Of a stretch of 64,000 nt of DNA, positions 19,220 through 30,733 are shown in pieces. The first letter of the stretch is position 1; the number at the start of each line of letters is the position of its first letter. Position numbers and translations under genes: made by a program. This stretch comes from Cymbomonas tetramitiformis. Its lineage: Eukaryota > Chlorophyta > Pyramimonadophyceae > Pyramimonadales > Pyramimonadaceae. The notes under the pieces are model-generated. The model was given only the letters and a program-made list of their open reading frames with translations, ran no database searches and was not told where the DNA came from. The stretch lies in the NCBI GenBank assembly GCA_001247695.2, contig LGRX02024739.1, forward strand, positions 1 to 64,000. The letters run 5' to 3'.

Positions 19220-21541
19220 ATGGGTATGTTAACCCGAGCGAAGAAGTCCCTGGACAGGGACAGTGACATCGACGCCTCGCTGAGGCTATTAGACGGAGTT
19301 CGGAACAGTCCGACGGTGCGTACGCCAACTGTTCCGAACCCCGCTCCGAATTCCAACGAAGATGCAGACGTGGCGACCAGGAAGTACTTGCAGGAGCAGA
19401 GCAAGCTGGTTGACGACGTCTACAAAACGCGTCTACACCGCCAATGGGCCAAGGGTGTCCGCGAGGATGTCCTTGGGGACAAGAAGCACCACTTCCGCGG
19501 TACGGACGACGCTGGCCTCCTCTCCGAGCTGGTGGTGCAGCTGCGTACGGAGTTTCATTCGGCTGGGCTGGAGCTGGCATCCTTTGACCTCGACGACCCT
19601 CTGGCTCGTGTGGTGACCAAGGTCAACGGCTTGCTCTACGACGTTCTGGCTCTGGTTGTCGAGAAACACAGCAACGCCTACGTCTGGCTGACTGGCACCG
19701 ACGCCTCATCTGACCGTGATGGACGGCGAGCTCTTGTGGACATCATCAAGGGCTGCGTACCGGTGGCGCTACGTGAGTCGCACCAGGAGGAGCACGCCGC
19801 GTTACGTTATCCCGCAGACACTGACCCGCAGCCCATCTTGGCTCGGGAACAGCGTCTGGTGCGGGATAACAAAGCTACGGACTGGACGCCCACCGAGGAG
19901 ACCAGGAAGCTCTCCCTGTACAACCGGCTGGACCCGGTGTTTTACACCGCGGTCAAGGTGCGGTATCCTCTCGCGGCCGACCTCGCGCATGTCTCCTTGG
20001 CATCTCTCCGCTCCCTTGTGGTAGAGATCTATCAGGCTTGGGCGCAGACGGGGACGGGGAAGGCGGTTTCGGGCAAGAGCGGCATCTCCGCGCAGCTCTC
20101 CAGCACCGAGTACGGCGCCCTCCTCAACAAGATCAACGAGCTTCAAGACTTGCTACGGCAGCAACGCGGGGCGGACGCACCGCCGGCGCAGCAGCAGCGG
20201 CAGCAGCCGCAGCGTCAGCAGCGGCAGCAGCAGCAGCGCGGTACGCAGCGGGGATTCCGTGTCGGCACGCACCCGCTGCCTGCAGTCGGTTTCGACCGTG
20301 ACGACCAGAAGGCGAAGCCCTTCTGCGGGAGGTGCAAGAAGGCGGGAAAAGGTGAGCAGTACCACTTCTACCGCGACTGTCCGTTGGGCGGGCGTCAGCA
20401 TCCCCCGCACTCGGCCGCGGCATTCTGCATTCCCATCGACGAGGAGGACGCGGAGGGGGTGCGTGCATTGGCCATGTGTGCCCTGTTCCAGCAGGCGGCG
20501 GATGATGGGGCCGAGGCTTTTGCCACTGCGGCATCTACGTACGGGCCGCCTGCGGTACTCTGTGCGGGTGCGGTGGGCGGGATCGACGTGTCCGCCTACG
20601 GCTTCACGGTAGAGCCGCAGCAGCCTGCTGACGAGCCCGCAGGTGACGACATTCATCAGCGGCTGGACGATCTCGCCGCGGAGGTCCATGCCGCGGCAAA
20701 CTGCAAGGTGCACTACACCCACGCATCCTTCCCACCACGGGCGGTTCTCGAGCCGCATGCATCGGCTCTGGTGTGCGGCCCCGCGGCAGCGGGGAACATG
20801 CCGGAGGAGCAGGTTCCGGCAGGTGGTGCGGCGGCATCGGCATCCGCCGTGCCGGCCCCTGCTATACCTGTCTCGCAGGAGGAGGATGTGAAGCCCGTGC
20901 CGCTTCAATCGGCGCGGGTGACTGCCACGACGGACGGTGAGTTCCCTGGGTTCGTTCAGACTGTCAACCACGCCGCCATCGCGCCGGTTGACCTCACCGG
21001 CTACGACACCGACGACTACGAGGACTTTGCCGACGGCAGCTTCCGGCTGAAGCCGCGGGGTTCGCCTCCGTCGGCCAATCATGTTTCCGGGCCGCCCGTA
21101 GACGAGCAAAGGTCCTACGGTTGTGGGAAGCCGCCCTGGGGCTTTCCTGCCACGGTTGGGCCATGGGGCATTCCTTTCCTCCTTTCCCTCGTTCTTTGCA
21201 TCTCGATCATGGGGGTGGCAGCTGTGCCCGATGCTCAGTCGGCTGCGGGATTGCCTTCGCCTGGTGGTGATCTCGATTGGGAGACTCCGTCAATTTTCTC
21301 CACGAATGAATTTGTTGAATCCGTGATCCCGGCTCAGGGTTTCTTTGTGGCTGACAATGTGCCACCGCTTGAGCCGCCTGAGCCCCCTGACATCTTTCAG
21401 GATCTTGCTCAGGCAGATTTGAGCTTCGACATGGCCTTCTTCTACGGTGTGGCTCTACATGAGAGAGGTCCTTTCGGGAACCCTCCCTTCGGGTCCGACT
21501 TGATTGAGACCACAGCTGGCTACTTTGGTGCTGTCGATTGA
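19220..21541 (+). CDS. Gag-like protein with C-terminal membrane segment (element C)
   Basis: Intact 773-residue frame. The frame is open further upstream to 18965, but the Met at 19220 (or 19226) fits the short, basic starts of the relatives, so I use it. Order: a helical Gag/capsid-like region to about residue 295; a Gln-rich stretch at about 318-342; a zinc motif at about 367-386, C-x2-C-x9-H-x4-C (spacing wider than the usual retroviral C-x2-C-x4-H-x4-C); a long Ala/Pro/acidic spacer (YDTDDYEDF); the YGCG box; a hydrophobic helix at about 649-668 (IPFLLSLVLCISIMGVAAV); and a tail of about 100 residues rich in Pro, Phe and Asp. Only weak identity to element B, but the same architecture. 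Confidence 0.8.
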   Translation: MGMLTRAKKSLDRDSDIDASLRLLDGVRNSPTVRTPTVPNPAPNSNEDADVATRKYLQEQSKLVDDVYKTRLHRQWAKGVREDVLGDKKHHFRGTDDAGLLSELVVQLRTEFHSAGLELASFDLDDPLARVVTKVNGLLYDVLALVVEKHSNAYVWLTGTDASSDRDGRRALVDIIKGCVPVALRESHQEEHAALRYPADTDPQPILAREQRLVRDNKATDWTPTEETRKLSLYNRLDPVFYTAVKVRYPLAADLAHVSLASLRSLVVEIYQAWAQTGTGKAVSGKSGISAQLSSTEYGALLNKINELQDLLRQQRGADAPPAQQQRQQPQRQQRQQQQRGTQRGFRVGTHPLPAVGFDRDDQKAKPFCGRCKKAGKGEQYHFYRDCPLGGRQHPPHSAAAFCIPIDEEDAEGVRALAMCALFQQAADDGAEAFATAASTYGPPAVLCAGAVGGIDVSAYGFTVEPQQPADEPAGDDIHQRLDDLAAEVHAAANCKVHYTHASFPPRAVLEPHASALVCGPAAAGNMPEEQVPAGGAAASASAVPAPAIPVSQEEDVKPVPLQSARVTATTDGEFPGFVQTVNHAAIAPVDLTGYDTDDYEDFADGSFRLKPRGSPPSANHVSGPPVDEQRSYGCGKPPWGFPATVGPWGIPFLLSLVLCISIMGVAAVPDAQSAAGLPSPGGDLDWETPSIFSTNEFVESVIPAQGFFVADNVPPLEPPEPPDIFQDLAQADLSFDMAFFYGVALHERGPFGNPPFGSDLIETTAGYFGAVD

Positions 21542-21860
21542 CTTCTTGTTCACTCTGGATGCACACCAACATGGTGGTGTGCGGAACTCCGGTGACTTCA
21601 ACAATTTTCATGGTTTATGCTTTTGCTTTTGACATCTACAAGTTACATTCTGGCTTGCTAGCTCGGTGCCTTTCAGTTGTTTAGCGGGTGCACAATGCCC
21701 GTAGGTTTCTGCACCTGTGCTAGCTAGAGGGTTTCCAATTTGTGTTTCAGAATTGCACAGTTGGATTAGCAGTTAGGTCTGTCAACCTGGCTCCTGCCCT
21801 AACTTATCTTACATTATCTGACTCTCCTAGACAGTCACCACCCACAGTGCTGGGGTGGTG

Positions 21861-22111
21861 TGCTGAAATCTGTATAGGCAGCCCTGACTGGGAGTCCCGG
21901 TCAGGCCCCTATGACAGACTCCTAGGCCAACACTGGACTGCTGACTGATCTATAGGTTCGTGCTGTGACACACGCTGTGTCACAGGTAGGCTAGACTCCG
22001 AAACCGTCCGAGACCGTTCCGGGTATATCTAGCTTAGGGTTTATTTATCTTATGAGTTTATCCACACAGTTCGGGAGTTTCTGATATCTAGTGAACTAGG
22101 ATATTCCAGTA
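21861..22111 (+). repeat. Element C 3' LTR
   Basis: 251 bp; one A fewer than the 5' LTR in the CCTAGGACCAACACTGG region. Preceded by GGGGTGGTG and followed by the duplication TATTT. Confidence 0.92.
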
Positions 22112-22116
22112 TATTT

Positions 22117-23300
22117 TGGGCATGTTAATGATGCCAAGTCCTGTGCGGAGAAAAGGTTATTTCTAGATTAATTTTGGGCCCAAAACTAGATTAAGAATGT
22201 CAGTGCCTTTTTCCGGATTAAAAATTAAGGGTGTGTCATGTCTTCCCGCTGACTTACTTGAATTTGTTCAGTCACGTATCCGTAGAAGTATGATGACGTG
22301 TCTGACTGTCGCGGTCGCTCCCCCGCTTCGGACGTAGTCTTCAGTCGAGTGAACTGTCACGTTGTTGTCGCGTCGCTTTTTGTAAAAGTTATCGCTTTCG
22401 GCAATTCCAGGTTCAATTTTGATTTATTAAATATGCAATTTCAGGTTATCGGATATGGCACGTCAGTGGAAGCACTCTTGCTCAAAACAAGGCGCATAAC
22501 ACCTGCCTCTGAAAACGAAAATACAGTAGGCTAGAAAATTTTCCAACGTTCGTAACCAAAAAAATCAGATTCAGCACGCGCATACCTTTTTTTTAAGCTG
22601 TCATTTGACCCCATCCGCAACCGCATCAGCTTCGTTTGCAGTCGCGACTGCAAGCTAAGTTGGTGCGGCTGAAGATGGGGTTGACCCATGAAAAGAAATT
22701 CCTTGCAGCCGAGGGGTTTTCGTGCGTGTTAGCGCACGAAACTCAGCACTAATATTCCGACATACAACTAATATTAGTGCACCCTCTGAAGCGCAAGGAC
22801 TATCGCCAAGTATTCACGAAAAGACAGCATCATGAAATTGAGCTTTTTGGGTTTGGGTCTTCATGTACCCAAACCCATAAATGCCGAACAGTGAAGGTCT
22901 TCGCGTGCTTTTTAGCACGCGAAACCTTGCACACATATTCATAACATATATATCTTTGAATTTCTTGAAGCTCAAGATCAGGGGACGCCTGTGCGCGAAA
23001 CGGTCAATTTATTTCTTTGGCAGATTTATTGGGTTTGGGTTCGAGTGTACCCAAACCCAATACATGCCAAACTGAAAAATACTTTCCGTGCGTTCTAGCG
23101 CTGGATTCCTTGCACAGAGACTGCTAGTATATTCATCTTGTGTTCAGCGGACGCTCAAGGTATGAGATAAGTTATACGCGAAACGATCAGTTTATTTCTT
23201 TGACGCAATATTATTATGATAATATTAATTATCATAATAATATTATCATATAATAATATTATATTATTATTACAGTAGGGAATTGTAACTGTGTGATGAA
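22117..23300. repeat. Old copy of palindrome-rich repeat and an AT palindrome
   Basis: At 22690-23170 there are diverged versions of the units found at 55030-55915. They contain CGTGCGTGTTAGCGCACG, GGGTTTGGGTTC..ACCCAAACCCA and TGCGCGAAACG..CAATTTATTTCTTTGGCAG. At about 23210-23272 a long AT-only inverted repeat could form a hairpin (centre GATAATATTAATTATC). No gene is recognised. Confidence 0.6.
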
Positions 23301-24040
23301 CAGGACCACCAACTCAAGGAGTTGGGGAATTTCAAATTTGCCCGGGTTCGTCCTTATAAAGACAAAAGAGCAGGGCTTATTACATAGTGACACTTGCTCC
23401 GCTGCAGTTTCTAAAGTCGTATAGGTACACGGGAGATAGTATTGCCGGAAAACAGCTACACAATGGAAAATCGTTGTGGAATATGAAATCTGCCTTATTG
23501 AAACCGTTTCCCACGGGGTCTACTTGTTTTAAAACGATTCCCAGGCCTCGGAACAAAGCGGGGCAACGCTCGTGACACGTCGGACCCTAAGATCTCCGGT
23601 GTAGTGCTGAAAGTCACAGCAACCGCAACAATGGAAAATGTTCAAGGCCTGTTTGGAATGCAAGGGATCTGAAAGCACGGTACGAAGCAGCGTCTCTGTT
23701 CGACGCGTTCCCTGAGAGGTTTCTTTCAGGAAAGGTTTAACGCTGCAACTCTGACACGTTTGCTATAAAGCTTCCATCTCTTATTGGATGACATCCAGTT
23801 TTCCCGTTTTTTAATTAGGAATCAAGCGCTTGCTGGACTAACAGCGACTCATATTTTTTTAGCTTAGCTCGTTGCCAGACCTCTGCACGGATGGTTCTGA
23901 GAAATTCGTCACTGTCAGGGAAGTGACCTTTCCTTCATCCTGACTTGGATGCTTGTCCTGCTGGGGGCGTCTAGTTCCTTCATGTTTCGCAGTGATCCAC
24001 CCCGAATAGTGATACAAACTTCATGAGGTCTTTGACATTT
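23301..24040. other. No recognisable gene
   Basis: Short frames only. I see no repeats, RNA genes or domains. Confidence 0.4.
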
Positions 24041-24057
24041 CTATGTATTAAGCGTCA

Positions 24058-25165
24058 GTGCAACGTGTTCTGTCACTTCCCTACAGCGGCTTTGTCGTCG
24101 ATGAAGGTTCAGAAAAGGTCGCATATTTGTTGGCGTTGACTCCTTTTCAACCTTTCCATAATCGTTTCTCTCTTTCCTCTATGCTTCAAGACTGGCTGCA
24201 TGTCACGGGCGCACGAATGCTCAAGTCTCTGTGTTTGCACGGCTACACTGCTACGTCATCGTGCTCTAAGGTCTGTGGAACTGCTGCGGGAACGTGGTTT
24301 ACGGTCTCGCTGTGATCTCGACGTGCTCCCGGATCACATTGTTTCTCAGCTTGATGTCCTCGTTAGCGCACCTCCGAGTATCAAGTACCTCATAGGCGTT
24401 ATTGCACTTGTCGTCCCTCGATAAAACTGACGCAGCGTTGATAGTGCCACCGTCAGGCCGACTTGCTGCTTGTGCGAGTGAGTGCAGTTGTCGCTTCTGT
24501 TTTCCTGTTCAAAATACGTGACTACTCAACGGAACTTCGCTTCAGGAAGCTCCTGCGGCACCTGCCTCGGCAGCATATTATATACCTCGTGAATCACCTT
24601 CAGGCCTATCCCGTGCCTGTGTCCATGCGCTGTGCTTGTGTTTACAACGGGTCGAACAGTGCCGTGGTCACCTGTCGCAAACCAATGAGCCCATACGGTG
24701 CTCTTCTCCCGCCTCCTCGCGCTTCCAGCTTTGGCATTCGAGGCACTTCAATCTGCTTTGGAAATCTTCGTTTGTGAACGTCGCGCTTGCTTACCCCGCG
24801 CCGCGCTGCCGGTGCAGATGGAGCCTGACGCACCTCTGAATCACGCCCTGGACGTTACCGGGGGCAATACCCGCTTATCACTCAAACGCAAGTGCGACCA
24901 TCCTACGGAACATTTCGAGAGCCCTCGCCCGGACCACGTCGAGGGCACCCAAAACGACCCACCCAACCACTTAAGTGACTCGGGCATCAACGTCGCTGCG
25001 GTGGCGCTTGCCGCTTGCGGGAGTCCAGAACCTCGAGGCGGAGAGCTTTTCCCTCGAGGGGCAGCAGGCACGAGCATCTACATAACGACTGTTTTGAAGA
25101 GCGTTTCCCACTACTGTATGGGAGTAAGATTCGTCAATAGATCTTGTCAAAGCGGTGCCCTATGA
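24058..25165 (+). other. Possible exons of an unrecognised host gene
   Basis: Several adjacent frames have a coding look but no frame spans the region. Examples are ALRSVELLRERGLRSRCDL and DLDVLPDHIVSQLDVLV near 24255-24370, TELRFRKLLRHLPRQHIIY near 24530-24590, and LSLKRKCDHPTEHFESP near 24875-24925. They could be separate exons of a Leu-rich helical protein, possibly upstream parts of the RING gene that follows. I could not fix splice sites, so this is only a candidate. Confidence 0.25.
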
Positions 25166-25387
25166 TAGCTTTCCAGTCGTCATAAGTCACTCAGGGCCTT
25201 GAAAGGAGGGCAGGAGGGCAGTCATGCGAGGACTAGGCCTGCCACCAGTGATTTGCTGAGCTTTCAGGGCGTTTCCAAGGTCGGAGAAGTTAGATGAAAC
25301 TCAGCTCCCTGGCGACCGAGCCCACAAAGTCGAGACTCCCCCTCATCACCACGGAAGGCCTGCTTGCGTAATGCCCTGCTGCACGTG

Positions 25388-27077
25388 TGGATGCAGGCGA
25401 GAACGCCACGTCATCCGGGACAGCCGACAATCCCATTAACATTGATTACCTCGACAGCCCCATCTCTGGGGTGAGCTCACCAGGAAGGCTTCGGGAATCG
25501 ATAGTTGACGTTGTATGTGCCTCCGGGCTCAGCTTGCGAGGATCCTCAGCGGGTATCCTCACAACCTCCGCTTCACTCCGACCCGTCTGCCCGCTTGCAG
25601 GCTGCCCGCTCTTCTCACTGCAGCCCGCAGAGGGCGCTGCGTGGTGCTACACCTGATAGGTCGATCGCAGCCCAGGGATACTGCACGGGTGAGTCGGACC
25701 AGGGCTGCTGAATGTTGTCACTCCGGTACGAGCGCGAACCTGGTTGCCATGGAGGAGGAGGAAGAGGAGAGAAGGGATGTGGGTTAATGGGCACAAGCAG
25801 CGACTGCGGAGGAGCCGGGTGCCTTCATAGGAAGGCACTGCACCTGGGTGAAGCATGGAGTACTTTTACAGAGGACTTTATGCGGTTGGACTGACGTAGC
25901 AGGAGATTTTGAGTGCCCTCAAGGACTCGGAGGGACGGACGCAGGTTTCTGCCCAGGACAGGGGAACTGGGGGTCGTTTTGCGGCAGGAGCTCTGAGCCT
26001 CTTGAGAGAGGAGGGTGCGGGGTTTGTGTAGCAGAAGCTTTCAATGGCCTGAAGGAGCAGGCCACCACAGTAGCAGCAAAGGCGTCTCAGGACTTGGGCG
26101 ATTCCCCCTCCTGTGCAATTAGCCTCTCGGATACGGATGAAGACCAGCAGTGCAAGCCCATCCGGCAAGTGTCCCGCCGAAGGTGCACGACGAAGGGTAC
26201 CCACGGTAGAGATGCTGCAAGTGTGCGCACCAGGGCCTTCTTTGGGGCCTCCGCTGGGGCCTCCGCTGGGGCCTCCGCTGGGGCCTCCGCTGGGGCCTCC
26301 GCTGGGGCCTCCGCTGGGGCCTCCGGGGTTGAGGGGGACGAGGCGCTAGCCCGGAGGATGCAGGCAACGGAGGAGGAGGCAAGCAGCTGGGAGCTTGCTG
26401 AGCGGCTTCAGCGTGAGGAGGAGGCGCTCGCTGCTCGGCTACAGCGGCAGGAGGAGGCGGAGGCAGCATATGTTGGGGATCCTTGGCAACCGTTTGCCCA
26501 CGCAGCAGGCGAAGAGAGTGAAAGCAGTGGTGAGGAAGGCGGTGGATGGGTGGGTTGGATGGGCGGTTCTCAGAGGCGGAGGCGTGAAGGTGGGAATGTC
26601 GCAGGGATTGCAGAGGCGGCGATGGGAGCTCTGCTGGGAGGACTGGGAGCCAGGCCCGCGGGGAGAGGCTGGAGAGGCGTCCAGAGAGGGATGTTGCAAG
26701 AGCAGCCCAGGGGGGGGCGTGGGAGGGGAGGATTAAGAGGAGCAGCCACAGGAGGTTTGGATGTCCCCGACAATGCTTCGTATGAGCAGTTGATGCAACT
26801 GCAGGAGTTCATGGGTGGCAACGTGGCAAGGGCGTCGTCGCAGCAGCAGATCGCGCAGCTGCCGGTTCATCTGGCTACCGGGAAGTCGCCCACGGAGCAG
26901 GACGAGGCACAGGGTGGCGGCAGGGGGAGCATGCAGCGCTGTAGCATCTGCTTGGAAGACTATGAGAAGGGGGTGGAACTGAAGATGATGCCCTGCATGC
27001 ACCACTTCCATGCTGCATGTCTCGATAATTGGCTCGGCCAAAGTAGAGCATGCCCAATCTGCAAGCACGAGTTGTGA
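25388..27077 (+). CDS. RING-H2 finger protein, probable E3 ubiquitin ligase
   Basis: The continuous frame 25848-27077 ends in a C-terminal RING-H2 domain of the C3H2C3 type (starting CSICLEDYEKG and ending ACPICKHEL, roughly the last 45 residues), which in other proteins binds an E2 enzyme. Before it are a (GASA)n repeat from seven or more 12-bp GGGGCCTCCGCT units (about 26236-26325), a Glu/Arg-rich coiled-coil-like stretch (AERLQREEEALAARLQRQEE) and a Gly/Arg-rich region. Two hydrophobic-acidic patches, CAISLSDTDED and, in a frame at about 25432, NPINIDYLDSP, resemble SUMO-interaction motifs. The 5' structure is uncertain: the frame from 25388 has no in-frame ATG and must be joined by splicing, and the sequence between about 25660 and 26030 may be intronic. 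Confidence 0.7.
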
Positions 27078-28290
27078 GCACCTTAATTAGGATACTGGGA
27101 GGTATGGAACGATGCTGAACACGACTTTCGATATCTGCTCAAAGTAGGTTGCAGCAATGCATGCTGGGTACTGGAGTATCATACCTATGTGAGTTCCCAA
27201 CAGTATTAATTGGTTTATTGTGCCCACCTAGATAAAGCATTTGCATGATGCTATGAACAAATATCAGTCAGAGCTCAATCCATTCCACAGGCCAACTGCC
27301 ATGTATTTATATGACGCTGAACAAGAAGTCACAAGCTCACAACAACCGATCCCAAATGCTCTACTGCGGGTTTATTTTGTGATGAACACAATTTTTGTGA
27401 CCGAGTTGCACTTGCGATGACATTCATACATCCGTAGAGTATGTATCGGTCGCTAGATCGAATCGTAGTGACATCTGAGCCGCCGTCCAAACCCGCCCAC
27501 ATCTTTTGTGGAACACTTCTCGTGTTCCGCAACTGTTAACACTGTGAACCCCTGTTTCAGCGGTGTTAATTGCTGAAGGGATAAGGAACATCCGCACTAT
27601 GCTCGCCCCAAAATATGTTTCACGCAACATATTTTGCGCGCTAGGTAATTTGCCCGCTCAGATTTGGTCATCACTCAAAGCGGATCTCGGGGTCCCCGTT
27701 TCGAGTGGCGATGAGCGGTGAGCGGCATTCTCGAAACGACATTCCCTTCGCCTCCCACGCCATGTGTGTAACTAGTGAAGATAACTCAACCAACATATAT
27801 TTCACGATGGATATGCGCAGATGCGCTTCATCAGCTCATTTCGTTCGCGGGATGAAGCACATCTTCCGCTTGAACTCCGCGTGTTGTCATTGAACACGCG
27901 GAGTAAAAAGCTCAGCACACAGCAGTAGTATGTGATGTTTGTGAGGGAATATCAACTGGAAAATGTTTGGAAAACTTTGTTCGGAGCACAATTTGAAGGT
28001 AGTCTTCAAATTTTGCACAGCAGCTGCCAACGGCTGCCCGGTGCCAACACTGCTTACGGTTCCATGGGGTAGTTTCTGTGACACATGAATCAGTCGACTG
28101 GATATTGGCTCCGGACAAAGTTTGCGCATTGGCATATTGTTCACGTAGGTACTCTAAAAAATGTCATACGTCAAATTTTCTAGGACAAGTTCGCGTTTCA
28201 CTGGCTAAAAACTGCGCACAAGAGGAAATCGAGTTGCCGTGTTATTACGAGTGTGAAAAGCTTTACAACCTGAATTTTGGTAGATAATGT
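27078..28290. other. No recognisable gene
   Basis: Intergenic DNA after the RING gene. Some palindromic words occur (GAACACTTCTCGTGTTCC near 27510) and there are short frames without domains. It ends where the reverse-transcriptase relic begins. Confidence 0.45.
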
Positions 28291-28299
28291 CCTGGGAAA

Positions 28300-29610
28300 T
28301 TACAGCACGATTTTTTCCCTTAAATATAGGAGTATCCCGCTTCCTTCCTGCGCCAATCTGCGAGCCGCGAAGGATCTACAGGCGCACAGCCACAACGGTG
28401 AGCGGGACAGCGCTACGGTGAATGAGATGCCCGACAGCGCGAGAACCGTATTTGCCCCATTCGGAATTCGCAGGATCAAATCGGCGGTGAAATCGACATT
28501 TCGCCAGAAGTTGCTCAAAACTGCGAGCGGGCACCTGTACTGTGTATGGCTCCGATACTCCGATCGGTGCAATCGAGCCTGTCTTCGACTTAAGGGTTGT
28601 CCAGGGGACATAAGCCATACCAGGGGTTTGTGATCTCCATGCAGCTTGAACTCCGTCCAGATAAGATAATGCCTCCAGGTTTGAGTGGTGCAGTGGTGAA
28701 GGGCACATAGTTCTCTTTCTCCAGCATGATAGTTCTGCTCGGCTCCAGTGAACTGCCTGCTCTCAAAGGCAATGGGATCTAATTCATTTCCCACATCTTG
28801 CATCAGCACTCCACCCAGTGCTACTCCACTCGCGTCGGTCTGAACGACAAAGGGGTGTACTCCATCCGCTGCAGCTTGCATGTCAGGCAATGCCTGAGTG
28901 GGATCTGCACACAAAGCCTTCTTTATTTCTTCGAAAGCCCAGCGTTGCTGTGGACCCCATTGCCAGACTACATATCCTTTTGTCAACTGAGTAAGAGGCT
29001 GAGCTAGCGCTGAGAACCCCAATACATAGCGTCGGTAATACCCCGCCAGTCCCAAGAACTGCCGCACACGTGTGGCGTTCTCAAGGTCAGACCAGTCGCG
29101 AATAGCAGCCAACTTATCATGTTGTGGTTGACTTCCTTCTCGTGAGACCAGATGTCTGAGGAACCGTATTTGAGTTTGTAGCAGGTGACACTTAGACTCC
29201 TTGAGGTATACGGTATTCCTTGATCTTCACAAACTTGAAGAAAAATACGAATATTTTCATAGCGAGACTCAAGTGTGTCGGAGTATACACAGCAGCCGTC
29301 AATGAATACCTTCGCAAATGGGAGGTGTCCCAACGCCCGCTGCATACGCCGCTGGTATGTTAGCTAATCCCATTGGCATAGCCAGCCACTCATAGGATCT
29401 ATATGGAGAAGTAAAAGCTGTCTTCTCCACATACTCTGGAGCCATTGGCATTTGCCAGAACCCATCCACCGGGTCGAAGGAAGAAAAGTACTTTGCTCCC
29501 TGCATTGAGGCAAACAGCTGTTGGATGTCAGGGAGAGGGTACTTTTCCTTGAAAGTGATGCTGTTGATGGATCTGTAGTCCACCACGCATCTGAGTACTT
29601 CATCAGGTTT
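28300..29610 (-). pseudogene. Ty3/gypsy-type reverse transcriptase-RNase H relic, 3' part
   Basis: Read on the minus strand. VVDYRSINSITFKEKYPLPDIQQ and the YEWLAMPMGLANIPAA motif identify the reverse transcriptase. The active-site region reads KVFIDGCCVYSDT, with Gly in place of the second catalytic Asp. A connection segment (ATRVRQFLGLAGYYRRYV) leads into RNase H with VVQTDASGVALGG, GERELCALHH and LHGDHKPLVWL. Frames change near 29340-29100 and after about 28590, so it is not functional. The upstream part of the same gene is at 40185-40318, on the other side of the CACTA insertion. Across the junction the target reads through in frame (KPGK then PDEVL). Confidence 0.82.
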
Positions 29611-29628
29611 CCCTACAAATTATTGGCC
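29611..29628 (+). repeat. CACTA left terminal inverted repeat
   Basis: CCCTACAAATTATTGGCC, an exact inverted match to 40164-40181. The adjacent CCATTCATCCGTGTGGA is also related to the inner side of the right end. Confidence 0.92.
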
Positions 29629-29639
29629 CATTCATCCGT

Positions 29640-30722
29640 GTGGATTTGCATATGGACAGCGTATGGATATCGTAAGGACCCATATGGACAACCGTATGGA
29701 CGGTCTGAGCAGATTTCTGGCGAAACCTTGATGCATATGTAAGAACCATACGGACGACGCGTAATTGTGGTGTCCATATGAAAATGTCCCATGGACATCG
29801 TAAGGATTTCATATGGACACCGTATGGACTACCATATGGACACCGTATGGACAGAAAACATGTCCACATGGTGTCCATACGCGTGGACAGAGGCACTAAT
29901 CACCCGCACGACAGCGCAGGGACACCGTATGGAAACCCGTATGGATAACGTATGGACACCGTAACCGGACGTGCGGACAACGTATGGACAACCGTAAGGA
30001 CATCGTATGGACAGCGCATGAAAATCGTAATCGCACGTGCGGACACCGTATATAATCCCGCAAGGACGGCGTATGGACGGCGTATGGACATCGTAAACGT
30101 GCGCGCGGACGGCATATGGACTCCCATAAGGACAACGTATGTACGTCGCATGGACATCATAACCAGACGTGCGGACAACGTATGGATAGCCGTAAGGACA
30201 GCGTATGGACATCATAATCGCACATGCGGACACCGTATGTAATCCCGTAAGGACAGCATATGGACGACGCATGGACATCGTAAACGCGCGTGCGGAGGGC
30301 ATATGGACGCCCATAAAGAAAGCGTATGGACGACGCATGGACATCGTAACCGCACGTGCGGATACCGCAAGGACACCAAGTGGACAGTCGAATATAGATA
30401 GTCCAGACGTATGGACACGTGCGTCCGTACGTGTGGACGACGTCCTTATCCGGATGAACGTCGCTGTCCGTGCGGATGGAAACTTATTTACTTAGTATAT
30501 TTTACATATCCACGCGTATGGACATCGGTGTCCGTACGTGTGGATAGCTTGTGATAATACTTATCCATGCGTATGGACGATTCCATCCACACGTATGAAC
30601 AAGACGTCCGTACGTGTGAACACCGTATGGAAAGACGTAAGATTTGTCAGCACGACAGAGCAGGACACTGCAGGACATTCACGAATGGTACACGTATATA
30701 CAAAATGTTTACAAAATATTGT
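29640..30722. repeat. CACTA left subterminal motif array
   Basis: More than 25 variants of CGTATGGACA (also CATATGGAC, GTATGGACGG and CGTACGTGTGGAC) in both orientations, spaced about 15-45 bp apart. Two longer near-repeats of about 150-180 bp are visible between 29930 and 30370, with the recurring words AACCGCACGTGCGGA and CGTAAGGACA. In CACTA elements such arrays bind the accessory (TnpA-like) protein. Confidence 0.8.
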
Positions 30723-30733
30723 GCTATTCTAGC

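Larger units (their letters stand above)
18569..22111 (+). mobile_element. LTR retrotransposon C: Gag-only, young
   Basis: 3,543 bp flanked by the 5-bp duplication TATTT (18564-18568 and 22112-22116). The LTRs (18569-18820, 252 bp; 21861-22111, 251 bp) differ only by one missing base that I can see. The 5' LTR ends ATTCCAGTA and is followed by GGTCGTGGCCCCATC. The 3' LTR is preceded by GGGGTGGTG. The single gene is a Gag-like protein and no polymerase is encoded. Confidence 0.92.

Noticed and set aside
29829..30344. 171-codon minus-strand frame with repeated MSMRRPY/RCPYG words
   Set aside because: It is a translation of the repeated CGTATGGACA motif array, not a gene.
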